A stretch of 64,000 bases of DNA from Amphibalanus amphitrite. Its lineage: Eukaryota > Arthropoda > Thecostraca > Balanomorpha > Balanidae. Position numbers and translations under genes: made by a program. The DNA is taken from positions 496,001 to 560,000 of the forward strand of contig NW_024881535.1 in assembly GCF_019059575.1 (NCBI RefSeq), read 5' to 3'. Positions 1 through 13,100 of this stretch are shown one piece after another. The stretch's first letter is position 1. Every line of letters starts with the position of its first letter. The notes under the pieces are model-generated. The model had not been told where the DNA came from. It did not search any database and was given only the letters and a program-made list of their open reading frames with translations.

Positions 1-904
1 CACACATGGAAATAAATACCTAACCCATATTTCGACACCTTTTTTTAAACCCCACATTTGTTCTCCGGTGAATTTCAGACAAGTTGGTTAGAGACCTTCA
101 AAAAAGGTACAATCACTCGATTTTTCTCAAGTTTGTCTGTCTTGGCAGATAAAGCAATACCAGAACAGGCCTACGAACACACATATTTGATCAGGATCGG
201 ACGATTGGACACTTTTATAAGGAGTTTTTTTTCGTGCCTCCCGGAAATTCACGGGAGAGCAGATGTGGGGTTTAAAAAAAAGGTGTCGATTTCACGTGTG
301 TATCGTTACGAGTTTCAGTCTTGACGCCCTCAGAAACTTTCAGAGCACTTCACCTCGCAGGGTTTTCGATAAAATTGCTGTAGCTTTCGATGTGGGATGC
401 CTCTGCTTGCAAGGGTACTATCCATCCTCTTCATATTTTAGCCATATGGGAAATAATTTGATTTGAAACATCAATCAAAGTAAAGCTTTGGGCAAAAATC
501 CACCAGAAGACCCTGCCCCTGGCATGCCAGCCACGGCCAGTACCAGTCCTGTGCTGCCACCTACAAAGCTAATCAACAATGCAGCCCTGCCATCTACATC
601 CAAAAGCTGCCATCTAGGCTACAAAATCGGGCAGGTCGTCTCGCATCCCTTCCTGGTCTGTCTGTCATGCTATACAATACACGAGTCACGAAGCATATTC
701 TCGTAAGTGTTGATAATTGATATTCATGAGAAATACAATCGGTTAGGTCCCATCCCGCCCTATCCCATCGTTCCATCCGTCCCGTCTCACGTCATCCCGC
801 CCCATCCATCTCATCCCATTCCTCCCATCCCATCCCATACCCCATCCTCATACCTGCGTATGGCGTTGTGCTCCCGGCGCGGCGCTGGTCTCGCGGCGAT
901 CGGT
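1..904. other. Region downstream of the CARHSP1-like stop codon
   Basis: This presumably includes the 3' UTR of the minus-strand gene. Around 750-845 the plus strand is a pyrimidine-rich run of CCCATCC-like pentamers. Nothing else was recognised; the open frames here have no familiar motifs. Confidence 0.5.
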
Positions 905-1103
905 TCAGTTCACAAACGTGGCGTCATCCAGCTGCTCCTGCTTCTCCTCGGCGCTGGGCGGCTCGTTCCACTTGTGGTGCTTGGCGTGGCTGAAGTTGAC
1001 GATGCGCACGTGGATGGCCTGGTAACGGTCCATCTTGGGCGGGATCGGACACAGTCGGAACGTTACCCGGTCGTCCTTCAGAGGGATGTACTCGCCCTCA
1101 ACA
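905..1103 (-). CDS. CARHSP1: CARHSP1-like coding exon 3 (end of cold-shock domain, stop)
   Basis: The exon begins after a CCCGGCAG acceptor and encodes VEGEYIPLKDDRVTFRLCP, then IPPKMDRYQAIHVRIVNF, and ends in a tail finishing DDATFVN and a stop. The open frame continues upstream to 1171, but those codons belong to the intron. No convincing polyadenylation signal was picked out downstream. Confidence 0.92.
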
Positions 1104-4100
1104 CTGCCGGGAGGAGGGAGTGTCAGCCGGGGGTATGGAGGACAGAAATATGAGGTGACCAGAGCACCCATCCATTGGTTATGCGAGAGCGGGCGAACGT
1201 TTAAGTATAGCGGCGCACGGGAAAGAAAAAAATGGTTTGTCGTGAAAAGGAAAAGATATTACGATTCATAAGCGTATTTTTTGCTTTAGGTGAGAACTGA
1301 GAAATGTAATTAACATGCGCGAAAAGATAACTATTGTTATTTAATAGCTGCGCGAGGCAAGCACCAATTGAGTCACACACGCCGCTTACACCAGTGCATT
1401 GGTAAGCCGACAGGGTGATTGGTGAAAGTGGATAATGGCGCCACCACTGGGGCCAATAGAGTGTGAGGGATGGCACCAATCACTGGCGTTATTGGCGGGT
1501 AGGTACTGAGACGAGAACGACAGAGCAGCCAACAATGTTGAACGGGGAGGACGGGAAAACGGTGATGGAATGGTGGGAAAAGTTGCCCTATACGTGGGCC
1601 TTCTAAAGACAAAAGCAAATGCCTCAAAAGGAAGAACAAGCCCCAGCATAAATCACGACTTGATGGGCCATTCTTGTCGGACGATATCTAGGATCACAAA
1701 CAGACACGAAAACTGTAGAAATTCACTCCACTCTCAACAGAACAAACAGCTAGGGAATCCAGCAACAAACTTCAATGGTTTCTTTTCATGCGGAATGTAA
1801 ATGAATGGTGGGACGACGAGGACATGGGCGATGAGCGGTATGTGCCCCAACGTGTGTCTCTTGAAAAACAATACAGGAAAAAGTGCCATATCAAAGTATA
1901 GCTGAAATGCATGTAGATTCGAAGATCACACCAGCAAGTGTGTTTTTTTTAATGGTTTAGGTAAAGTTTCTCGTGTAAGCTATCAAATGTAATACTCACA
2001 CTCCAAAAGACACCACACATTCATGAAAAAAACTACTGAAGGTGCACAAAATCATTACTAAAGAGGGTAAAGCAGCATCACAGCAAAATCACCTGTAAAA
2101 TCTTCACATTAGAGAAACAGGACAATCTGTGGACAAGGACATGCATTATGTACAAAAGTCAGAGTTGCATAGTTATCGGACGGCAGGACATTCCACATCA
2201 GCTTGGAAACGCGTAAATTGGACAATATGTCACAAGCAAAGCGATTCTTCTGACACAAGAAACGCGTTGACATTGAAGGACAAAAGCTGCACAAAATATT
2301 GTCTAAACAAAGTATGCACAAAACATCGCATCCACGCAAAATGTGCAGAAAATGAGATGAGCCATGCAGACCTTCATACACAGAAAAATCCTAATCCTGA
2401 ATTAACAAAAAATTCCACAGATGACACGGGCAGCCCACCAACTTCTGGCCCCTTCTCCGCCACCTCTGACTATGTTTGTCATTCATATTCCATATGACCT
2501 ATGGCCCATAACATCGATAGCACGAATCGGACCATCTATATGACTGTTGGCCATTCCATTATGACTCGCGGTACCGATCAGCGTTCATGACTCCGGCTAT
2601 TATGACTCGCGCGTGCCAGTCGATAGGACTCGCTGTACCGGCCCCCGCGCGTGCACGAGCATCGATCGTGCACATGGCACGGTCATTGGCTACGGTATGT
2701 AACCACGAAAACGCTGCGACTAATAGGTGCCTGATGCCCCAGCCAGTTCGGGTTCAGCCGACGAAATACGGGCGAACAAGTTCTATTCAAAGATTTAGAG
2801 AAGAACAGATGAAAGCAAAATGGGTTTTACGAGCTTTTCAAGTGTTAAATAAACACCATATTTTCTGCATAACCAATTTCAATTACAATTGCTATAGGGT
2901 TGGTGAAACTAAGGGAGAAAATGTACTCACTTACTTATAAACAATTAAGGAACAACAACAATATATACTCGTATTGCCAAAAGATAAATTGGCATATAAA
3001 AGGCCATAAATCGAGCACTGCGACATTGGGTGCCAGACGCCTGGTTTCCAGACAGAGCAATCCACAATGTCGGAAAACTCCGACCGGTATCGATTTATGG
3101 GCACGGACACCAGTTTTGTAGTCCATCTGGTCGGCAACAGCACTGAGCACAGCAGGTGGCCAGCCCCGCGGATCAATTGCCTAAAATAAGATTCAATGCT
3201 ACCACCAAGCGAGTTATCCTCCAAATATTGCCATCCCTAGCGTACATGTATCTACATATATAGCTGATAGCAGTTTCTTTGCCCATAGCTTTCCTGACTA
3301 GTTACGTGATATAATTTCTATCCGCCTATTGAGCGAAGTTGCACACAACGCTGGTTCGGCATTTATAACCGCACTATCAGTGATCGCGCGCTATCGTACC
3401 GTCACTACGTAGGCGTGTGTAGAGCTGGCGAAGAGGGCTGATGTTTGCAGCTGTTTGAAGGAAAGGACGGGCGGAGAATGAAACCGAGATTCAACGCCAA
3501 AGGTCAAAATATAAAAAAACGCGACTCGTACCAATAAACAAAAATACAACTTTCACGCGCAGCCATCACAATCAATAAAAAATCGATATCACAAGCGTGC
3601 CGCCATCACCTACCACATATCCCGTTAAGCTTAGCTTACACCAGCCAACGCACTCGGATAACACTAAACAGCGGTGTAAAGAGAGTAACTCATTCGGAAA
3701 ACACCGTTCGACGGTGTAAAAAAAACGAACACCCGTAAACTCACTCTGAGACGTGGCAGAAGATGTGCTCCTTGTTGCCCTCCGGCTTGTCGGGTTTGAT
3801 GAAGCCGTGCCCCTTGGTGCGGCAGAAGCTGAGGATGGTGCCACTCTGGTCCGGGTTGCGCATGCCACGCTCCGACCTGTACGGGTACAGAGAATAGTAG
3901 GGGTCAGTCAGAGGTCATGGTGGGGCGTGCGACCTGCACAGGTAGAGGGAACAGAAGGCGTCAATAGAGGGTCGCAGTGGGGGCATGGAGGTGGCAGGGT
4001 TACTGCGATACCGTGGGTCAAAGCAGGGCTAGCCATTGAATCCCATGTCATTCATAGCACTGGATGACGTAAAGAAAGTACACAAATCAGTAGCGAAGTA

Positions 4101-7100
4101 GCGAAGTCCTGGGCCATTCACAAGGGCGCGACGGCTTTAGGGCAAGCCACCGAGAGTCACAGGTCAATACAAGGTCAATGCTGGGGTGATCTATCATACC
4201 ACAGAAAACTAGGGTCACAATCACCAGTCAGTTATGTTTCTGAAATATCTTTGGATTGTACCTTAGTTTATTAGTTTATTCATGTTTATTCAATGTGAAG
4301 GAAACAAACAAGGCAAAGTCATTTGATAACGAATCCCTAAAAGTCTAAAAACATCCAGAGCTTCACGGAAAACACTTCCAAATTCACAGCAGTAAAAACT
4401 ACGTTGCACAACTAAGGCCACCAAGCGTCGACCCACCGACGGAGCCTGATAGAAAAAAAAAAACGAAGCAAGGATGAATGACAGCGAGGGTCACGGATGA
4501 CGTCACCAGGTTGTCATGGATAGGTCACGACCATGACTCACGGATCAGTCACGTCACGACCCATGGTCTAAGCAAAGTCACCGAGTCAATCCCGAGTTGG
4601 TTCTCAGAGAGCACAGGTTCTCAGAAAGCATCCATCGAGTACAGTTATTCTGGTCATGAATTTAGCGGCGCGTGTTGTGATGCGTGCTACTGAGCCGGCA
4701 CGAACTCTGCCGGCGCAGTCAGCTGACAGCTGTTGCCAGCCGCCGCGGCGCCGGCCGGCGCCTGATGGTAGGCTGTGCCGCCCGGCAGCTTCCGGCGTCC
4801 TTGAGTAAAAAGTATTGTTGTGCAGTCGTCAGCCGGACTCAATACAGTTCACATCGGGAGTGCGCGTGTGCATCTGGGGCGGTGGAATCGCGACGATAAT
4901 TAATTTGCTATCGAACCATTATTAACGTAGACTTAACCCGCGCACCGACGGGGGGGGCGGATATCCGCCCCCCCCCCCTGAGGTTTTTCGCGAATAGCGG
5001 GAAAACCGCGGCGCGTAGCGCCGCGAAATTTGGTATGACTATAACCTCATCAATTTTACACATGGTGTGCAAGTTTGAACCTCCTACCTTTTAAGGTCAG
5101 GTCACCAGGTCACTTTGAATGACCCAACCTCGTCACTTTTTTGCAACTTTGTCACCGTGCCAGAGCTACAGTAGATGTCGGAGGCCTTTGAAACTCACAG
5201 GATATTATTAGGTCATTAGTAGCTACAATTTGTATATCTCGGAATTTTGATATCGGTGACCTAAGGTCAGGTCAATTTCGCGACCTCCCCATTATAAGTC
5301 AATGGGGGAAAAATCAACTCCCTGTTTTTACCACTAAAACGGGTCGGAATGGCCCCATATACCATACATGACTTCATATACGATCAACCTTCACTACCTT
5401 GAGGTCTGTTTTGCTGTTGGGCAGCTGTGAGGTCATGTGACGTCATCAAAGGTCACCAAAGGTTTTTGGCCAATAACTCCGTACAGGAGCAAGATACAGA
5501 CGCGTGGATGGTCTCATTGTGTTCAGCTCGTCAAGACGCATCGAATGATATACATGATGACCTCGAGGTCACGTGACCTGAGGTCAACCTTTGACCTTGA
5601 CCTTTCGAGGTCAACATATATATCATTCGATGCGGATTGACGAGAGGATCACGATGATGCCCTTAGTTTGTTCCTATCTTGACTAATTCGAAAGTTATTC
5701 GAGAAAAACTCTCTCCATATCTAGCGCCGCCATTTTGACTTTTTCGACCCCTGTGACGTCATCTTTGACCTGACCTGAAAATGACCTTAGTAAAAATTGT
5801 AGATCTTGGCCGTGCGTATCCGATGCCGTTTACCGCTTGTCGCTATCTTGCTTCGTTCTTGAGATCTCAGGGGGGGCGGTCATCCGCCCCCCCCCCGTCG
5901 GTACGAAGTTGGCGCAGACCCCCGTCGGTGCGCGGGTTAAATGTAAAACCATAACATGGCGCGATCGGTATAATTTATTTTTTATCGTTAAATATAGCAT
6001 TTTTTCGTCGGTTTTAACGCGCTTTTCTCGCAATGACGGAGGAAGGCAAGCCGGTAGACCTGGGAGCCCTCACCCAACTCCTCGCCCAGCAACTGGAGCT
6101 GGCTCAAGAAGCTCAGCGGCAAAGCCAGCAGCGGGAGGAGCGTATGGTGGCCGTAATGGAACGGATATGGGCCGGGCCGGCGGCAGGGACCGGCGCTGCA
6201 GCCGCGGCGGCTACTGCAGCGGCAACCCCAGCCGATACGAACGCAGCTGTCAATCTACCGCCCAGACTGCCGGCATCAGCGACTCCCGCTCCACAGCTGT
6301 CGTCATCGGCGTCACTGAAGGAGTTTGAATCCTGGCGACAGAAATTTCACGGCTACAGTCTGCTGACTGGCGTCAACAGGCTAGCCCAGCCCGAGCAGAA
6401 GGCAGCCCTACTCGCTCTGCTTGATGATGATTGGACCAGGGTGGTCAGGTACGGCCTGCCGATCCCCGAGGACGCTGACATGAACACCATCATCACTGCG
6501 ATGCAGACGCATCTGCGCCGCCAGCGTAACGTCATCATTGATCGGAGAGATTTTTACATGCGAGTACAGGAAGCGGGTGAAACAGTGGACGATTTTCTCT
6601 GTGGACTGAGAGAGATTGCATCGTTCTGTGATTTCTGTCACCACTGCCAGGACAACAGGTTCAGAGATCGAGTCGTTGTCGGCACGCGAGACGAAGAAGC
6701 ACGCCGCAGAATGTTGGAAGAGCCGGATCTCACGCTTCAGAAGGCAGTGGATATCGCCCGAGCGTCAGAGAATGCCGCCTCCAACAGCTCAGCCATCCGT
6801 GAACCAGCTGGCTCGACCCTGGCGAGGGTCTCTCAGTACCAGCGCAGCCGCGGTCGCCCGAGAGACCGGTCGACAGAAAAGACGTGCCCCCACTGCGGTG
6901 GTGAAGCTCACCGTAGCGCCGGCGACTGCAGGGCCGTCAAGAGGACCTGCCGAGCCTGTGGCAAGGTAGGCCACTTCGCGTCTGTCTGCCGCGGTCGCAG
7001 CGCCAGTCGCTCGCGCGCTCCGGCGGCGAGCACGGACCGGACCCAGCGGAGGTCCGATGGAGGCAGACGCGTGTCGCTCGTCACGATGCAGACGCGAGCG

Positions 7101-10100
7101 GCATCTGCACCTGCTAGACAGAGAGTGGACCAGCAGCACCGAAACTGCATGATCCAAGGCCTGCATACGACGCGTGCTCCGCAGATCCAGATTCTGCTGC
7201 ATCGGAGTGACGGTGGCAGGCAGCAAACGACATGGACGCCAGATACAGGCGCTGAGGTGTCTGTAATCTCTCAGGAGGCAGCGAAGCAGATGGGCATCAA
7301 CGTCAAGAAGCTGACGCCGCCCTCTGGAAGCCTGTTCGCAGCAGACGGACGAGAACTGCCCTGCCTGGGAGCGTGCCAAGTCGCACTGCAGCTGGGAAGC
7401 ATCAAGAGGACGATAGCCGTCTCTGTGGTGAAGAAGCTGCACAGCTCGCTGCTGTCGTGGCATGACGCTGTTCGACTGGGAATACTGCACAAGGAGTTCC
7501 CACAGCAGATCCGTTCTGCTATCTCAGACGAGGAGGAGACCTCCAGACCAGCTCCAGCAGTCTGCTCCCTGAGGACCATGCCAGGGAAGAGCAAGATACC
7601 CCGCAGAGTGGTCAAACGAGGCTCTGCTCCTGCACTTGAAGACGCCGGGAAGGCGCAGAAGGCGCACCCGCTGAAGCCGACGTGGGATGAAAGCAAAGGC
7701 GTGCCATCAGCTGAAGAACGACGGAAGCACTTCTCAGCGATGAAGGAGGCCTTCCCACGTGTGTTTGACATCACCTCGAAGCTGCGCAAGATGTCCGGAG
7801 GCTCAATGGCCATCGAGTTGACTGAAGACGCCACACCAGTTGCCGTCTCCACAGCTCGCAGTGTACCATTCTGCTGGCGTGACGACATTCGGCGCCAGCT
7901 AGATGAGCTGCTGGAGAGTGACGTGATCGAGCCGGTGGAGCATCCGACCGAGTGGTGCCACCCCATCGTGCCGGTGGCGAAGCGGTCGCCGGACGGCACG
8001 GTCTCTGGCTGCCGTCTGACGGTCGACCTCACCAAGCTGAACCGATTCGTCAAGAGGCCAGCGTACCCAGTCAGGTCGCCGCACGACGCTGTGGCCTCGA
8101 TCGGCAGCGGTGCAAACTTCTACACGAAGCTGGATAGCAAGTCTGGCTACCACCAGATCCCCATTCGCGAGGAGGACCAGGACAAGACGTGCTTCATCAC
8201 GCCATGGGGCCGTTTCCGCTACAAACGTGCCGTCATGGGTCTGATCTCGTCAGGAGACGAGTACAACCGAAGAGGCGACGCTGCTCTCGGTGACATCCCT
8301 CAGACATGCAAAGTCGTAGACGATATTCTGGCGTACGACTCGAGCTACTCAGCTCACCTGGAGCACGTGTGGAACATCCTGCAGAGGTGTGACGACCACG
8401 GGATGACTCTGAACCCAGACAAGTGCTCCTTCGCCGGGAATGAGGTGGAGTTCTGCGGATTCAAGATTGACCAGACAGGCTATACCGCAGACAACAAGAA
8501 GGTGCGAGCCATCGCGGAGTTTCCGCAGCCGGCGTGCCTCACAGACCTCAGATCGTTTCTCGGTCTCGTGAACCAGCTGGGTGACTTCTCACCAGACGTC
8601 TCGGCCACCGCCGAGCCTCTGAGACACCTCCTGCGACCGAAGAACGAGTGGGTGTGGACGCCGCTGCACTCCAAAGCCTTCAGTGATGTGAAGAAGGCGC
8701 TGGTCTCGCCACCAGTCCTCGACTTCTTTGACCCGCGGCGCCGGACAGTCCTGGAGACCGACGCCGCTCGCCTACGAGGGCTGGGTTTCTGTCTGCGGCA
8801 ACAGGATGCAGATGGACGATGGAAACTGATCCAGTGTGGGTCTCGTTTCCTGACCGATGTGGAGTCCCGCTACGCCGTCTGCGAGATTGAGATGCTGGCA
8901 GTTGCATGGGCTTGTCGGAAGTGCAGCATGTACCTCTCGGGCATGCAGCAGTTCGAGGTGGTCACAGACCACCGACCGCTCGTTCCAGTGCTGAACTCCA
9001 AGAGCCTCATTGACATCGACAACCCACGACTGCAACGACTACGGCAACGTCTCACGCCGTTCAACTTCGTCGCTGTCTGGCGGCAAGGGAAACTGCACGC
9101 GATCCCGGATGCGCTCTCCCGGGCACCGGTGGATACTCCGACTCCAGACGACGAAGAGGCGGAGAAGGAGGAAGCCCACCAGATCGCAAGCCTGATCGCC
9201 AGGATCACCACGGCTGATCCGACCGAGGAAGACTCACTGTTCCCGGACGCTACTCTGCAGAGGGTTCGGGCGGCGTCTGAGCGTGATGCAGAGCTCAGCG
9301 CCCTCCGAGACGTGGTCTTGGCTGGCTTTCCAGACCACAAGTCGCAGCTGGAGCCGACGCTGCGGCCCTACTGGACAGCTAGAGACCGTCTCACCGTGGA
9401 CGGCAGCCTGTTGGTATGCGGGCAGCGACTCCTGATTCCTCAGAGTCTGCGTCGGGAGACGCTCGAGCGGCTTCACGCCAGCCATCAAGGTGTGGAGCGC
9501 ACCAAGCGTCGGGCTAGACAAGTTGTCTACTGGCCCGGGCTTGACCAGGACATCGCTAACCTCGTCGCAGCGTGCAAGTCCTGCCAGATGTATCTTCCGA
9601 GCCAGCAAAAGGAGCCGCTAGTCTCCGAGGCGGTGCCAACTCGAGTCTTCGAGGCCGTCTCAGCGGACTATTTTTCGTGGGCTGGTCGCACGTATCTTGT
9701 ATACGTAGACCGCCTCTCTGGATGGCCGTTCGTCTTCCACTGCTCTGGAGAGCCGTCGGCGAAGGACCTGGTGTCCAGCCTGAGGGTCGCCTTCGCGGCC
9801 ACTGGGGCACCCAAGACTGCGAACGGACGGAGGGCCGCAGTTCGCAGCCCGTCACACCCGCGACTTTCTGCGACGGTGGGGAGTGACCCACGAGATCTCC
9901 ACTCCGCATTTTCCTCAGTCGAACGGACATGCGGAATCTGCAGAGAAGGCAGTGAAGAGGCTCGTGCAGAAGGTCAGCGACCGAGGCAACCTGGACAATG
10001 ACGCGTTCGCGCACGGCCTCTTGGAGCTGCGGAACGCGCCTCGGGCCGATGGTCGCTCGCCGGCCCAAATTCTGTACGGTCACCCGCTGCGCTCTACCGT

Positions 10101-13100
10101 GCCAGCCCACCACCGAGCGTTTGCCGAGGTGTGGCAGCGCGCGGCAGAGGAGTGTGATGAGAGAGCAGCCGCTCTGAAGTCCCAGACCGCAGAGCGCTAC
10201 GACGCGGGCGCCCGCTCGCTGAGACCTCTGCGCATCGGTCAACAGGTTCTCCTGCAAGATCCGAAGACTGGTTTGTGGGACCGGACAGGCGTCGTCGTTG
10301 GCATCGGCAGCCGCCGAGACTACCTCGCTCGCCTGCCAAGCGGCCGCACCTACTGGCGGAATCGACGATACCTCCGCCCGCTGCGGCCGATGGTGACCAC
10401 GTCACCCGATGGCAGCCGAGACGCCATCACCGAAGACGGCAACAGCGGCCGGGTCAGCGCCCGAACCAGGACCGCCGACAGCGGGACCCCAGTCGCTGAC
10501 AAAGTCCCCCGCAGCCGCCCTGGCGGAGCGACCCCCGCGCCTGACGCCTCTGTGAGGCGCAGCAAACGACATCGTCGACAGCCTAAGAGGCTGACTGTGA
10601 CTTGGTCGGACCCAGTGTACGAGTTCGTGTAGCCATCGTGCGCTGACACGCGTTGGTGCGTTTGTGTTTGTCGGAGGCACCGTTTTTGTTCTTGAGACGT
10701 GTTGTCTCCCCCACGTCTGGGGGGAGGTGTTGTGATGCGTGCTACTGAGCCGGCACGAACTCTGCCGGCGCAGTCAGCTGACAGCTGTTGCCAGCCGCCG
10801 CGGCGCCGGCCGGCGCCTGATGGTAGGCTGTGCCGCCCGGCAGCTTCCGGCGTCCTTGAGTAAAAAGTATTGTTGTGCAGTCGTCAGCCGGACTCAATAC
10901 AGTTCACATCGGGAGTGCGCGTGTGCATCTGGGGCGGTGGAATCGCGACGATAATTAATTTGCTATCGAACCATTATTAACGTAGACTTAAATGTAAAAC
11001 CATAACAGCGCGACGGCGTTGCGGGGTAACCATACACTTTAAGGCCAACAACAGACGGCGAATATACTGATATGATTTCAGCAACTTGGGTAAAGTGCGG
11101 CCGGAATCGTTCCTGACGCCCAAATAGTAAAGTAGTACCCAAATAGTGTTTAACCGATATTTCGGTACCTACGAATACTTGGATGGTGTACATCCGCCAA
11201 CACATGGTCTCGGGTGGCTGTTGGGTTTCTGGTGACGACACTTCAGAGCACTTGGCCGATTAAAAGCTCGTTTCGCCTGATCGCAGTCCAATATGACGAT
11301 TGAAGCTAAAATAAGAACACAAATTGGATGAAAAGATATATGACCTTAGCAGGGACAACGGCGAAAAGCTCATATCACTGTCGAGTGTCGATTGCATTGC
11401 GTCGAAAACTTCAACCAGACAGCTTGACCAGACAGTAAAGTTCAGTAGGTGAGCTGACTAGGAAAACTTTTAGGCACAACCAGCCATTGCTACCTCACAC
11501 ATTACAAACTAGGTACCGATCAACCCGTGATCGTGAATCGTTGACAATGAAAGAAACTTGCGCTACCGTTTCTAGTGAGCTGAACTTCACTACCGTATAA
11601 AATCAGATACAGTACCAGTAAAACGCCTTTTGGGCGAAGAACGAGCGAGCGAGATAGTGAGCCCTGCACGTGCGGATGGGCGAGAGGGTACTTCCAACGG
11701 GCTTCTGCAAAGCATCCTTCTAACCGGTCGCTAGCGGTGTGCCAAATTTGAACGCAATCGGCCCAGCCGTTCCTGAGATCTGGAAGCGGCATTCTGCACG
11801 TGCGCACGTGCAAACGGGGTCCAAAATGACTTTTGCACGGCACCCTACTAACCGGTCCCCAACCGTGTACCAAATTTGAGCGCAATCGGCCCAGCCGTTC
11901 TCGAGATCTGGAAACGCCTCCTGCACGTGCGCACGTGCCGTGCAGTAGCACCCTAACCGCAACACATGGGAATGCATTGCCTGGTGGATGCCTACCTGTA
12001 TGCCAAGTTTCAGCGAAATCGCCCCAGTAATTACCGAGTTACTGAAATGGGAACAAATTTGGCACCTCTTCTTTTTGTATTTTGCACGTGCAGTGGGGGT
12101 CACTCACATAGATCAAGAGTATCCGACCTTTGGTAGAAGGGATGCAGCTACCCTATAAAAATAACCGCAAGACAATCGCTCAAGCCGCTGCTGAGATATG
12201 GGCCTCTCAAAATCACTACTTTTGCAAAACTGCTTGAACACCCTTGGCTTTTCACGTGGCACGTGCCACGACGGTCACTGAGATGTATCAAAAATAGTAA
12301 ATTACGGGGTAGAAGGGATGGGGCTACCCAGCAAAAAAGACCGCAGGCCAATCAGTCCAGCGGTTGCTGAGATATAAGCCTCTCAAAAGCGTTACAGGCC
12401 GGGCCGGGCCGCGAGTTTCCTAAGTGTGGAACTATTCATACCGTCGCCCGTTCGAGTGACATCATCACTCGGCGCTGGCGGCTAGGTGCATGGATTGGCG
12501 GGTCTTTAAAGGGACTATCCCACCTTCTAAAATGTTGTTAAAACCAGTTAAATTGTGCCCGACTTTATAGATTGGATGACCAGGAACACGGTTCTGGCAT
12601 TTATTTTTCATTAAACATCTCAGGCTTCCCATATTCCAAACACAAACTTTCAAATATGTGACGTCACAGCCCAAAATTACTTCCTTCCCCAGGCCACATT
12701 ACTGTCATAAAGCTGATTCTTTTTACTCTGTAGGCACCACAACAAAGTTCAGACCAAGTTTTAAGCGATTTTTCAACGAACAAACCCATTTAAATCAGAA
12801 TGACTAAACGAGGTGACGTCACACTAACGGTCGCTCCATGTTGAAGATAGGGCCTTGTACAAGGCCCATTTTCAAATGAAGGGAACGAATTTCTTCAACA
12901 CCAAGAGGCCGCGGGGGTTGCAACCTAGATAGATAGTGGTTTCTGTACCTCGCCGCAAACTTGGCTATCTCAACTCAAACCCCATGTTAAAGGTGGGATA
13001 GTCCCTTTAACCCTCGCCCGTAAACGGCGATCTGCCACCTTCGCCCATGCAGGGGGGGGGGTTGGTGCGACCCCCCCTTGGCGTTTGAAAACGGAGCGTC

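Larger units (their letters stand above)
4673..11007 (+). mobile_element. Ty3/gypsy LTR retrotransposon (element 1), recently inserted, integrase frameshifted
   Basis: A full-length element bounded by LTRs that begin TGTTGTGATG and end CCATAACA, with a 5-bp target duplication GCGCG at 4668-4672 and 11008-11012. A primer-binding-site candidate (TGGCGCGATCGG) starts directly after the 5' LTR at 5957, and a GGGGGGAGG polypurine tract lies just before the 3' LTR. The two LTRs look identical apart from a 1000-base TTAA element inserted in the 5' copy. It lies antisense to the CARHSP1-like gene in its first intron. The gag-pol frame breaks once inside integrase, so this copy is probably not autonomous. 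Confidence 0.93.

Noticed and set aside
3572..3868. 98-codon minus-strand frame over CARHSP1-like exon 2
   Set aside because: It is out of frame with the cold-shock domain; the homologous frame gives KGHGFI and HIFCHVS.
9883..10632. A separate third gene of retrotransposon 1 (for example env)
   Set aside because: Its sequence is the continuation of integrase, not a membrane protein; there is no signal peptide or membrane segment.
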